Shown in pieces: positions 1 to 6,671 of a DNA stretch of 9,491 nucleotides (within the stretch, counting starts at the first letter, position 1; each line of letters opens with the position of its first letter). The translations under genes were made by a program, and so were the position numbers. The notes under the pieces are model-generated. The model did no database searches. It had not been told where the DNA came from and saw only the letters and a program-made list of their open reading frames with translations. The stretch is from JAYXXU01 sp037969155 (lineage in GTDB: Bacteria; Pseudomonadota; Gammaproteobacteria; Pseudomonadales; Moraxellaceae). The stretch covers positions 1 to 9,491 of the forward strand of contig JBBKWW010000106.1 in NCBI GenBank assembly GCA_037969155.1. Reading direction: 5' to 3'.

Positions 1-281
1 TTTGCACCACGAATAAACACACTGCTGGGTTTGCCTGCGCCGCCATTACTGATGATTTGGATACCTGCTTGCAGTTGTAATGCGTTTAGCACGCTTTCGC
101 CGCTATACCGCTCAAGCTCTGCACGCTCGATCACACTAATATCGCCGATGACTTGGCTTAGGGGCTGGCTGATGCGGCTTGCAGTGACCACAGTGATTGG
201 CAACACTGTTTCAGCAGCAAACACCACACCCGCTGGCATGAGTAACACAATAGGAAGAAGGCGAAACGATTGATTAGACAT
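1..281 (-). CDS. btuB: BtuB, TonB-dependent vitamin B12 receptor (N-terminal part only)
   Basis: This outer-membrane beta-barrel receptor takes up cobalamin with energy from TonB-ExbB-ExbD. Only the first 93 codons are present; the gene runs off the window's left edge. Residues 1-22 form a signal peptide (hydrophobic stretch RLLPIVLLMPAGVVFA, cleavage probably near FA-AE). A TonB-box-like segment, LPITVVTASR, lies at residues 27-36. The start of the plug domain follows, with SVLNALQLQAGIQI and NGGAGKPSSVFIRGA, which match the BtuB plug pattern closely. The ATG at 281 is preceded by GGAG at 291-288, six bases away. The identity is strongly supported by the cobalamin riboswitch upstream on the same strand. 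Another TonB-dependent cobalamin or cobinamide receptor is the only serious alternative. Confidence 0.93.
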   Translation of the reverse strand, partial: MSNQSFRLLPIVLLMPAGVVFAAETVLPITVVTASRISQPLSQVIGDISVIERAELERYSGESVLNALQLQAGIQIISNGGAGKPSSVFIRGA

Positions 282-287
282 GTATGT

Positions 288-483
288 CTCCACAAGCCAT
301 GCCCGCTGCATGACGATATTTAAGAAAGTGCGGGCAAAAACTTCGGAGTAACAGACACAGCAAGCAGCACAGCAGACACGGCGGATGATGGCGGTATCTG
401 TATAAATACAAGTCGTGACTGCAACGGGAGTCCTGCCGCGCGTCAGCACATCAGCTTGCATAAAGTGGCAATACTGACGTGGG
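288..483 (-). promoter_or_regulatory. btuB leader: riboswitch expression platform and ribosome binding site
   Basis: This stretch lies between the aptamer and the btuB start and contains no gene. Read on the minus strand it holds CCGTTGCAG (427-419), a perfect complement of CTGCAACGG in the aptamer core (586-578). A GCCCGC/GCGGGC stem (335-330 with 306-301) sits just before the ribosome binding site GGAG (291-288). I see no run of U after a strong hairpin, so control of translation initiation is more likely than transcription termination. An 8-codon frame (ATG at 300-298) overlaps the btuB start out of frame. The folding roles are inferred. Confidence 0.5.
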
Positions 484-640
484 TCATGGCCGGTATCCGG
501 ACTTGCAAGACTTGACACGCCGCCTTCCCATAAGTCATGACTTACAGTGGCTGTGATAGCGAATCCACACTTACTTACCGTTGCAGGGGCAGTACAGGGC
601 TTTCACCTGTTTCCCGTTTAACTCATGTTGAGCACCTTGA
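484..640 (-). promoter_or_regulatory. Cobalamin (B12) riboswitch aptamer
   Basis: This RNA element binds adenosyl- or another cobalamin and represses the downstream receptor gene. On the minus strand the conserved blocks appear in order: AAGGTGCT (638-631), GGGAA followed by GGTG, then CTGCCCCTGCAACGGTAAG (the conserved core), AGCCACTG, ATGGGAAGGCGGCG, and the B12 box AGTCCGGATACCGGCC (503-488). Both the B12 box and the core agree with the family pattern almost base for base. It sits in the 5' leader of btuB, the classic target. The exact ends are estimated from the first and last recognisable conserved blocks. Confidence 0.95.
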
Positions 641-648
641 CGGCCGCT

Positions 649-677
649 ATGGTAACAGAATGTAAAAAAAACGCCAA
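649..677 (-). promoter_or_regulatory. btuB: Predicted sigma-70 promoter for the btuB riboswitch transcript
   Basis: On the minus strand TTGGCG (677-672) and TACCAT (654-649) are separated by exactly 17 bases, which include a run of eight T. This puts the predicted transcription start near 642, immediately before the aptamer. That is where a riboswitch transcript should begin. Both boxes are imperfect (four or so matches each), so the support is mostly the spacing and position. Confidence 0.55.
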
Positions 678-773
678 TCCTGCCCTAAAATATTACACAG
701 CGGGTTTTATGCAGGGTGGTTTGCAATCAATTGCTGATCGATCAATCTACGTCGTATGTTGTTGCAGATGACC

Positions 774-782
774 TGCTACAAT
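774..782 (+). promoter_or_regulatory. yicG: Candidate extended -10 promoter for yicG
   Basis: TGCTACAAT is an extended -10 element (TGn followed by TACAAT, five of six matches to TATAAT). No convincing -35 box lies 16-18 bases upstream, as is common for extended -10 promoters. The start would fall near 789, leaving a leader of about 20 bases before the ATG at 812. If real, it rules out the longer reading from the GTG at 716. Confidence 0.4.
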
Positions 783-811
783 CGCCGCATTTTTTGGCTT
801 GGGCACTCAGT

Positions 812-1429
812 ATGCTGCTGACCACGTTATATATCATTGCGATCACTGCTGAAGCGATGACAGGCGCCTTGTCAGCGGGGCGGCGGCATATGGATTGGTT
901 CGGGGTGGCCTTGATTGCGGTCGTCACGGCGTTGGGTGGCGGCTCGGTGCGCGATGTATTGCTGGGGCATTATCCATTGACGTGGGTCAAGCATCCTGAA
1001 TATTTGGTGCTGTGTATCGTGGCGGCGATGCTGACCATCGTGATTGCGCCGTTGATGAAGCATTTTAAAACCATGTTCTTGGTGCTTGATGCGGTGGGCT
1101 TAGTGGCATTCACTTTGATTGGTTGTAAAGTGGCGATGGGACTGGGACATGGTGTCATTATTTCAGTGGTATGTGGCGTGATTACGGGGGTGTTTGGCGG
1201 CATTATTCGCGATACGTTGTGTAATGACGTGCCGCTGGTCTTTCAGCGTGAATTGTACGCCAGTGTTGCTTTGGTGACCGCAGCGGCGTATTTAAGTGGT
1301 CGCTGGTGGGGCGTGGGTGAAAGTCAGATGGTATTGCTGGCGCTATTTGGTGGCTTTTTATTCCGCTTGCTCGCCATGCGTAATCATTGGGAAATGCCTA
1401 AATTTATTTATGAGGATGACCCACACTAA
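812..1429 (+). CDS. yicG: YicG/TRIC-type small membrane protein (PF03458 tandem repeat)
   Basis: This 205-residue integral inner-membrane protein belongs to the prokaryotic TRIC / UPF0126 family. Family members have been described as monovalent cation channels, and the domain is also named a glycine transporter; the physiological substrate here is not known. Two repeats each end in the signature GG.(I/V)RD: GGGSVRD at residues 42-48 and GGIIRD at 129-134. About seven membrane segments are expected. The opening EAMTGALSAGRR and HYPLTWVKHPEY are hallmark stretches. The frame is open upstream to a GTG at 716. I chose the ATG at 812 because it gives the usual length and N-terminus (E. coli YicG is about 205 residues) and because a candidate -10 element lies between the two. 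The Shine-Dalgarno signal is weak. The gene diverges from btuB. Confidence 0.88.
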   Translation: MLLTTLYIIAITAEAMTGALSAGRRHMDWFGVALIAVVTALGGGSVRDVLLGHYPLTWVKHPEYLVLCIVAAMLTIVIAPLMKHFKTMFLVLDAVGLVAFTLIGCKVAMGLGHGVIISVVCGVITGVFGGIIRDTLCNDVPLVFQRELYASVALVTAAAYLSGRWWGVGESQMVLLALFGGFLFRLLAMRNHWEMPKFIYEDDPH

Positions 1430-1476
1430 GCGATATATTGCTGATATTGCCAGAGTCGATGCTTGCTCACGGTCTG

Positions 1477-2370
1477 TTAGTTTAGATTGTCTAGATTTTC
1501 ATGCTCTAGCAACAGTTTGACCAGTGGGTGTTGGTATTGCCGTTGAATTCCAATCGCAAAAAAGTCCTCATATAGGTTGGGAATGCGGGCATATTCTTGT
1601 AAGAGACCTTGTTTTAGCTCATCACGCACCACCACTGTGGGCACCAATACGGGTGCATCTGATACCCGTGCCAAGACCCGTAACATCGCCATGTCATCTA
1701 CTTCAGCCAAGATTTTGACTCGAATATCCAGTTGCTCACAGAGCAGGTCAAACCCAGCGCGTAGCTCACTTTCCATACTGGGCAAAATGACAGTCATGCC
1801 TCTGAGATCATCTGGAAACTGAAATGCGTCCGTATTGTGGCGTGGTTTACCGACCAAACTGACCGGTTGACGGGTGATGCGCTGGCAGCGCCAAGCATGG
1901 GTTGAATCCGCATGTACCCGTCGATTGGACAGTACCAAATCAAGATTATGTGCGCTAAGTCTACTCAGCAACTCCGCCAATCCTCCCGATTGCAACACCA
2001 ACGTGACATCAGAGCGGTGCAGCAGCGGTTCAATAAAGCTTTCTTGAAAGTTACGACTTAAGGTCGCCACTGCACCGATCCGTAGCATTTGGCGTGACTG
2101 CATGTTTTCATCGCGAAATAAGCCTAATAGCTCACTACCACTGCTGTGAATGTTTTCGGCGTAACTGAGTGCAATCCGCCCTGCCTCAGTCAACTCCAGC
2201 CCGCGCCGTTGCCGTAAGAAAAGCACTTGGCCAAGTTGCTGTTCTAGTTGTTTGATTTGTGTGGATAAGGCGGATTGGGCAATGTGTAGCTGTTGGGCAG
2301 CACGGGTGAGATTGCCCGTTTTGGCCACCACTCTAAAATAGTTGAGATGGTGATAGTTGAGCTGTGGCAT
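1477..2370 (-). CDS. LysR-type transcriptional regulator, NhaR-like
   Basis: This 297-residue protein has the full LysR layout. A winged helix-turn-helix spans roughly residues 3-62 (NYFRVVAKTGNLTRAAQQLH, then QSALSTQIKQLEQQLG and LFLRQRRGLELTEAG), and an effector-binding domain follows to the C-terminus. The sequence NYHHLNYF at the start and the tail (DDMAMLRVLA, APVLVPTVVV, QYQHPLVKLLLEH) resemble NhaR, the activator of a sodium/proton antiporter gene in E. coli. Here the divergent neighbour is dabB, whose product is itself related to antiporter subunits, so this is probably the dabBA regulator. That role is inferred from position and from the paired inverted repeats in the shared upstream gap. 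The ATG at 2370 fits the family N-terminus, with only a weak GGA upstream. It converges with yicG, with 47 bases between. Confidence 0.9.
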   Translation of the reverse strand: MPQLNYHHLNYFRVVAKTGNLTRAAQQLHIAQSALSTQIKQLEQQLGQVLFLRQRRGLELTEAGRIALSYAENIHSSGSELLGLFRDENMQSRQMLRIGAVATLSRNFQESFIEPLLHRSDVTLVLQSGGLAELLSRLSAHNLDLVLSNRRVHADSTHAWRCQRITRQPVSLVGKPRHNTDAFQFPDDLRGMTVILPSMESELRAGFDLLCEQLDIRVKILAEVDDMAMLRVLARVSDAPVLVPTVVVRDELKQGLLQEYARIPNLYEDFFAIGIQRQYQHPLVKLLLEHENLDNLN

Positions 2371-2391
2371 GTGTATGTGTCCGTGATTAGT

Positions 2392-2408
2392 GTTCTGTTA
2401 AACAGAAC
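2392..2408. promoter_or_regulatory. Perfect inverted repeat, candidate LysR recognition site
   Basis: GTTCTGTTAAACAGAAC is a perfect inverted repeat with 8-base arms around a single A. Its core TCTGT-N3-ACAGA fits the T-N11-A pattern of LysR-type binding sites. It lies 22 bases upstream of the regulator's start codon. Its centre (2400) is about 64 bases upstream of the predicted dabB transcription start, the classic recognition-site position. Binding by the adjacent regulator is inferred. Confidence 0.6.
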
Positions 2409-2422
2409 GAAAGCATCGTTTA

Positions 2423-2437
2423 TCTGTATTTTACAGA
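2423..2437. promoter_or_regulatory. Second, related inverted repeat, candidate LysR activation site
   Basis: TCTGTATTTTACAGA has 6-base arms around TTT and shares the TCTGT...ACAGA half-sites with the repeat at 2392-2408, with two more bases between them. Its centre (2430) is exactly 30 bp, about three helical turns, from the first. It overlaps the predicted -35 box of dabB (2430-2435), where the activation subsite of a LysR regulator usually sits. Confidence 0.5.
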
Positions 2438-2457
2438 ATCCTAAAAATCAGCACAAT
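2430..2457 (+). promoter_or_regulatory. dabB: Predicted dabB promoter
   Basis: TTTACA (2430-2435, five of six to TTGACA) is followed after 16 bases by CACAAT (2452-2457, four of six to TATAAT). The start would be near 2464. The weak -10 box agrees with a promoter that needs an activator. A small CAATA/TATTG repeat (2460-2472) lies next to the ribosome binding site. Confidence 0.4.
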
Positions 2458-2484
2458 AGCAATATCTTATTGAGGCTCACCGAT

Positions 2485-4098
2485 ATGCTTAGCGATTTTT
2501 TATCGTTCGCCCCGCTGGTACCGCTGGTGGGTGTCGTTTGGTTGCTTGCACCTTGGTTGCTGGTGTTGATTGGATTGCTTTGCACCCGACAGCCCCTGAG
2601 CCAACAGCTGGCGGCTGGATTATGCTTAACCGTGCTGGCGGTTTCGGGTTTTGGCTTTGTTCTGACCCAAGCCAGTACCGTCATGGCAAGCCCAGTCGGT
2701 TGGCAGATATGGGCGGTTCAAGTGGACACGCTCTCTACGCTGATGATGACACTTACCGCATTTATTGGCTGGGTGATCGTGCGTTATTCGGATCGATATC
2801 TGGCTGGAAATCCAAAAAAAGGCAGTTATTTTAGAGATTTATTTTGCATTTTGGCCAGTGTTTGGCTATTGGTCAGTACCAATAATCTGCTGTTACTGGT
2901 GCTGGCATGGCTGGTCAATGACCTGTTATTACATCGGGTGCTGACCTTTTTTAGCCACCGTCCAGCGGCGATTTTGGCTGCCCGCAAGCGGCTGTTAGTT
3001 GTCAGTATCGCCAATCTGAGTTTAATTGCGGCGAGTGTCTATCTATATATGCTGTATGGCAGCTTTGCCATTGATCAACTATTGCTGGCCATCTCGCAAC
3101 AGATGGCATCACCGCATGTGTGGGCGATTGCGCTGCTGGTGGTGACGGGTGTGATCCTCAAAACTGCTCAGCTGCCAGTGCATGGTTGGATTTTACAGGT
3201 GATGGAAGCGCCTACACCCGTTTCGGCGCTGTTACATGCGGGTATTATTAATATTGGCGGGTACGTACTGTTACGCTTCAGTGGGCTCTTGGATGCAGTG
3301 CCGACCGCTCAGGTGCTATTGGTGGTGATCGGTGGCATGACTGCTTGTGTGGCTTCTGTGGTGATGCTGACACGGGTCAGTATCAAGGTGATGTTGGCAT
3401 GGTCAACCTGTGCACAGATGGGTTTTATGTTGCTTGAAATCGGTCTAGGTGCGTATTCGTTGGCATTGCTACATTTGCTGGCACACTCGCTGTATAAGAC
3501 GCATGCCTTTTTGGCTGCTGGGGAGAGTGCTTGGGCAGCCACTCGTCTGAATCAGTTTTCGCTACAGTCGATGGATAACAGTCGTGCCAAATGGATGCGC
3601 CTGCTGCTGGTGATGGGCTTGGCGGCGGCAATTGGTCTGATTGGGTTTTCGTTAACACAAGATGCGGTGTTTACGCTGTTTGTGTTCGCGTACATGATTG
3701 GTATTTTCCCGTTATTACAGTCTTATAGCGTGGCAGGACGGCTGCGTAGTGTGGTGACGATTGGCTGCACATTGCTGGGTTTGATGCTGCTCTATGCGGT
3801 CTTGCACCATGTGTTTGAACAACTCATGCCGTCGGCAATCGATTCGCGCCCCAGTTTTTTATTCTGGTTTGTGGCGGTAGCCTTTGGTGTGTTGCTATTG
3901 GTGCAGGAGATGGTGATTGCTGATCCTGCTGGCCGGTTTGCCCGTTGGTTACACCCCAGAGCGTTTGCGGGATTTTATCTGGATGAGGGTATGACTCGCT
4001 TGACTTGGCGGCTGTGGCCGAGCCGTATGCAACATGCTCAGCCTATTGCTGCGATACCTTCCTCGACTGTGCTGATAGCGTCCAAGGATCTGACATGA
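2485..4098 (+). CDS. dabB: DabB, proton-conducting membrane subunit of the DAB inorganic-carbon pump
   Basis: This 537-residue polytopic inner-membrane protein belongs to the NuoL/ND5 and Mrp-antiporter superfamily (PF00361). In DAB systems it is thought to pass protons inward and so energise DabA. Long hydrophobic segments run throughout. The core signature LKTAQLPVHGW lies at residues 225-235, and MEAPTPVSALLHAG at 240-253, with Lys226, His233, Glu241 and His251 in the places where this superfamily carries its proton-path residues. A second cluster, AHSLYKTHAF (333-342), supplies Lys338. The assignment as DabB rather than NuoL rests on the immediate DUF2309 partner and the absence of other complex I genes. 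The frame stays open upstream to 2293, inside the divergent regulator. I chose the ATG at 2485 because GAGG (2472-2475) lies nine bases before it and because an earlier start would swallow the regulatory region. Its stop overlaps the dabA start (ATGA). Confidence 0.93.
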   Translation: MLSDFLSFAPLVPLVGVVWLLAPWLLVLIGLLCTRQPLSQQLAAGLCLTVLAVSGFGFVLTQASTVMASPVGWQIWAVQVDTLSTLMMTLTAFIGWVIVRYSDRYLAGNPKKGSYFRDLFCILASVWLLVSTNNLLLLVLAWLVNDLLLHRVLTFFSHRPAAILAARKRLLVVSIANLSLIAASVYLYMLYGSFAIDQLLLAISQQMASPHVWAIALLVVTGVILKTAQLPVHGWILQVMEAPTPVSALLHAGIINIGGYVLLRFSGLLDAVPTAQVLLVVIGGMTACVASVVMLTRVSIKVMLAWSTCAQMGFMLLEIGLGAYSLALLHLLAHSLYKTHAFLAAGESAWAATRLNQFSLQSMDNSRAKWMRLLLVMGLAAAIGLIGFSLTQDAVFTLFVFAYMIGIFPLLQSYSVAGRLRSVVTIGCTLLGLMLLYAVLHHVFEQLMPSAIDSRPSFLFWFVAVAFGVLLLVQEMVIADPAGRFARWLHPRAFAGFYLDEGMTRLTWRLWPSRMQHAQPIAAIPSSTVLIASKDLT

Positions 4099-6533
4099 AT
4101 ATACTCTCTACCCAATCGTCTGCCTTTGTTGAGGTGAATGCTGAGCTGCTACAACACGCGATCAGTGTGGCTATCGGTCGGGTTGCTCCCGCGTGGCCGC
4201 TCGATCGCTTAATTGCGGTGAATCCGTGGTGGGGGTTTGTCGATCTACCGTTGCCTGAAGCGGCTGAGCAACTGCACCTGCTCAATAAAACCACCGCAAC
4301 CATGCCGTTAGCATGGTATCAGCAGGCTTTCGCGCGAGGGCAAATCAGTCCAGCAGCACTGAGTGCAAGTTTGGCAGGTCATGGCCGTCGTGAAACATGT
4401 GCTGAGTTTTTACAGGTGCAAGACGATACACCGCACGGTACGCCCTACGCGGTACTCACCACGTGGCTGGATCAACAGCAGCCTAGCGATCAGCGCATGT
4501 CATTACGCAATATTGTGACCCATAATATCGGTCAATATTGTGCGTCTTGGTTCGATCGTGGTCAGGCGATTTGGACTCCTGATAAAACCAAAGGCTTATA
4601 CGCGTTGTGGCGTAAAACCAATGCTCATGATCATGGTTTGGCGTTTTTGACCGATATTCCAGCGGTGAGTAAGCGCATCCAGCAGTTGCCAGAGGACTAC
4701 CACGAACTATTGCTCATGGCCTGTCAGCATTTGGGATTGACCGAGGCAAGCTTACAGCAGTATTTAACTGCGTTGATCTTTAGCGTCAATGGCTGGGCAG
4801 GCTGGTGCGCGTATCTGGCCTGGCAAGCCAAGCAGGAGGGTGCTAGCGATGATCACTTACAGCAACTGTTGGCGATTCGTTTGGCATGGGACTGGGTGCT
4901 GGCCGACTTGCTGCTTGAGCCGACCCAGTTACACGTCTGGCAGCAGCATTTGGCACAACCTAGAGCAATGCCTGAAGCACCGATTCACTGGATCTGGCAG
5001 GCGGCGTTAGAGCTGACGTGGCAAATGCCGATCCATCACGGCTTACAGCACGCACCACCACTGCCGAAACCTGCACGCGCTGTGCTGGATGCGGTGTTTT
5101 GTATTGATGTGCGCTCCGAGGTGATGCGGCGTGCTTTAGAAAAGCAGCATGCTGACATTCGCACGCATGGCTTTGCAGGGTTTTTTGGTTTACCCATCGA
5201 CTATCAGCCGCCTGCTGCTCAGGCGGCTCGGCCACAGTTACCGGGTTTATTGCGGCCAGCATTAAATGTGGTCGCTCACGCCAGTACCGCCGACCTGAGC
5301 CAACGCCTATCGGCCACCGTGTTTCATCGCACCCAGCAAGATCAGCGTTGGCAGGGTTATCGGAAATCAGCCTTGGGTGGTTTTGGTTTTGTGGAAACGT
5401 TGGGTCTGGGCTATGTGTGGAAGCTGGTGCGTGATTCCTTGGGGATGGCTGCGTCTAATCCTGACGGTTTGACGGATCAAGAAAAAATCCTGTTTCAGCC
5501 AAAACTCGATGAAAGCTCGCTGCATGAGAGCGTGCAGCTGGCCGCTACCATTTTAAAGGCCATGTCCTTGCCGCAGCCTTTGGCCGCTTGGGTGTTATTG
5601 GTCGGGCATGGTAGTCAAACCAGCAATAATCCGCATGCAGCAGGTCTGAACTGCGGCGCGTGTTGTGGCCAAACGGGTGAGGTAAATGCTCGTGTTTTGG
5701 CGAGTTTACTCAATCGCGCTGATATTCGCGCACAGCTTGAACAGCAAGGCGTACAAATTCCAGCCGATACACAGTTTGTGGCGGCTTTACACGACACCGT
5801 GACCGATGAAATCCGCCTGTTTGATTTGCCACCAGCCACGCATCATCCTGCTTCATTCGCGCAGGTTAAGCAATGGTTGCAGGCGGGTTCTGCCGCGAGT
5901 CGTCGTGAGCGGGCGGCCAGTTTAGACTTGCATATCGACGATGATCAGGCGCTGCTCAAGGCGTTTGTGCAGCGCACTCGCGACTGGTCACAAGTACGCC
6001 CCGAATGGGGGCTGACCAATAATGCTGGTTTTATTGCCGCCTCGCGGCAGCGTAGTCGGCAGCTTGATCTGAATGGCCGCTGCTTTTTACACAACTATGA
6101 CTATCACGAAGATCAAGAGCATAAGATTTTGGAGCTGATTTTGACTGCGCCAGTCGTGGTCGCGCACTGGATTAACTTTCAATATTACAGCTCCACCGTG
6201 GACAATCTACACTGGGGCAGTGGCGATAAAGTGCTGCATAACGTGGTCGGTGGCAATATTGGCGTGTTTGAGGGCAATGGCGGTGATTTACGCATCGGTT
6301 TGCCGCTACAAAGCCTGCATGATGGGCAGACATGGCGGCACACGCCGCTACGCTTGAGCGTCTGGATCGAAGCCCCTTCGAAAGCGATTGAGTCGATTTT
6401 AGCCAAGCATGCTGTCTTGGCTAACTTGGTCAACCATCAATGGTTGCATCTATTTAGTCTAGATCCTGATACGAATCAGCTCTGTGAGCGTTTGCCAGAT
6501 GGTCGCTGGCAAGCGGTGATCACCACAGTCTGA
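4095..6533 (+). CDS. dabA: DabA, zinc-binding CO2-hydrating subunit of the DAB system (DUF2309/UPF0753)
   Basis: This large 812-residue protein forms a complex with DabB at the cytoplasmic face of the inner membrane. It is thought to hydrate CO2 to bicarbonate in a vectorial, energy-coupled way. Family work describes a beta-carbonic-anhydrase-like zinc site made of Cys, Asp, His and Cys. All four are visible: Cys336 and Asp338 in FCIDVRSE, His505 in VGHGSQTSNNP, and Cys520 in LNCGACCG. The His-to-Cys spacing of 15 and the Cys-x-Asp spacing equal those of the characterised Halothiobacillus DabA. The N-terminal WPLDRLIAVNPWWGF is another family hallmark. The ATG at 4095 overlaps the dabB stop by four bases and has AAGGA (4084-4088) six bases upstream. 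The overlap points to translational coupling and equal subunit supply. No Rubisco or carboxysome gene is in view, so the carbon could serve carboxylases in a heterotroph. Confidence 0.96.
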   Translation: MNILSTQSSAFVEVNAELLQHAISVAIGRVAPAWPLDRLIAVNPWWGFVDLPLPEAAEQLHLLNKTTATMPLAWYQQAFARGQISPAALSASLAGHGRRETCAEFLQVQDDTPHGTPYAVLTTWLDQQQPSDQRMSLRNIVTHNIGQYCASWFDRGQAIWTPDKTKGLYALWRKTNAHDHGLAFLTDIPAVSKRIQQLPEDYHELLLMACQHLGLTEASLQQYLTALIFSVNGWAGWCAYLAWQAKQEGASDDHLQQLLAIRLAWDWVLADLLLEPTQLHVWQQHLAQPRAMPEAPIHWIWQAALELTWQMPIHHGLQHAPPLPKPARAVLDAVFCIDVRSEVMRRALEKQHADIRTHGFAGFFGLPIDYQPPAAQAARPQLPGLLRPALNVVAHASTADLSQRLSATVFHRTQQDQRWQGYRKSALGGFGFVETLGLGYVWKLVRDSLGMAASNPDGLTDQEKILFQPKLDESSLHESVQLAATILKAMSLPQPLAAWVLLVGHGSQTSNNPHAAGLNCGACCGQTGEVNARVLASLLNRADIRAQLEQQGVQIPADTQFVAALHDTVTDEIRLFDLPPATHHPASFAQVKQWLQAGSAASRRERAASLDLHIDDDQALLKAFVQRTRDWSQVRPEWGLTNNAGFIAASRQRSRQLDLNGRCFLHNYDYHEDQEHKILELILTAPVVVAHWINFQYYSSTVDNLHWGSGDKVLHNVVGGNIGVFEGNGGDLRIGLPLQSLHDGQTWRHTPLRLSVWIEAPSKAIESILAKHAVLANLVNHQWLHLFSLDPDTNQLCERLPDGRWQAVITTV

Positions 6534-6551
6534 CTATTTTAGGTTTTAATC

Positions 6552-6671
6552 ATGGCCAGTCGTGTGCCACACCTCATTAATCCACGGGTGTGGCGCTTGC
6601 ATCAATGCTGTTGTGGGTCGCTGTGGGTGTGTTTGGATTGCAAACCAGACAGATGTTGCCAAATATTCTGA
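6552..6671 (+). CDS. Possible 39-residue Cys-rich small protein (doubtful)
   Basis: A short frame starts 18 bases after the dabA stop, with AGG (6541-6543) eight bases before its ATG. It would encode seven cysteines in 39 residues, all in the second half: CCC at 19-21, C-x-x-C at 27-30, and CC at 35-36. The pattern is metal-ligand-like and the next genes are metal-efflux genes. However, its first half overlaps an inverted repeat (6564-6596) and its end overlaps the predicted promoter of the next gene. No family is recognised and it may be chance. Confidence 0.18.
   Translation: MASRVPHLINPRVWRLHQCCCGSLWVCLDCKPDRCCQIF
6564..6596 (+). terminator. Terminator-like hairpin after dabA, no U-tract
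   Basis: GCCACACC (6566-6573) and GGTGTGGC (6587-6594) form a perfect 8-bp stem around a 13-base loop. A G-U wobble and a G-C pair extend it to ten. It begins 30 bases after the dabA stop and may stabilise or end the dabBA transcript. No run of U follows on either strand, so it is not a standard intrinsic terminator. Confidence 0.35.

Noticed and set aside
31..273. 80-residue open frame on the plus strand
   Set aside because: It is antisense to btuB, whose minus-strand translation matches the receptor's signal peptide and plug domain.
301..340. Plus-strand intrinsic terminator (GCCCGC...GCGGGC followed by AAAAA)
   Set aside because: The stem is only 6 bp with a 23-base loop, and the run after it on the plus strand is A, not T. 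On the minus strand the T-run precedes the stem.
1430..1476. Terminator between the convergent yicG and lysR genes
   Set aside because: The 47-base gap shows only short AT-rich repeats (GCGATAT, GATATTGC) and no stable hairpin with a U-tract.
2293..2484. N-terminal extension of DabB by 64 residues
   Set aside because: It would run through the regulator's start and the operator region. The ATG at 2485 has a proper ribosome site and the expected hydrophobic N-terminus.
4005..4094. N-terminal extension of DabA by 30 residues
   Set aside because: It overlaps the end of dabB in another frame. The ATGA junction at 4095 with AAGGA upstream is the typical coupled start.
2485..4098. NuoL subunit of respiratory complex I
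   Set aside because: No other nuo gene is adjacent, the protein is shorter than most NuoL, and it is translationally coupled to the DUF2309 partner, which defines the DAB pair.
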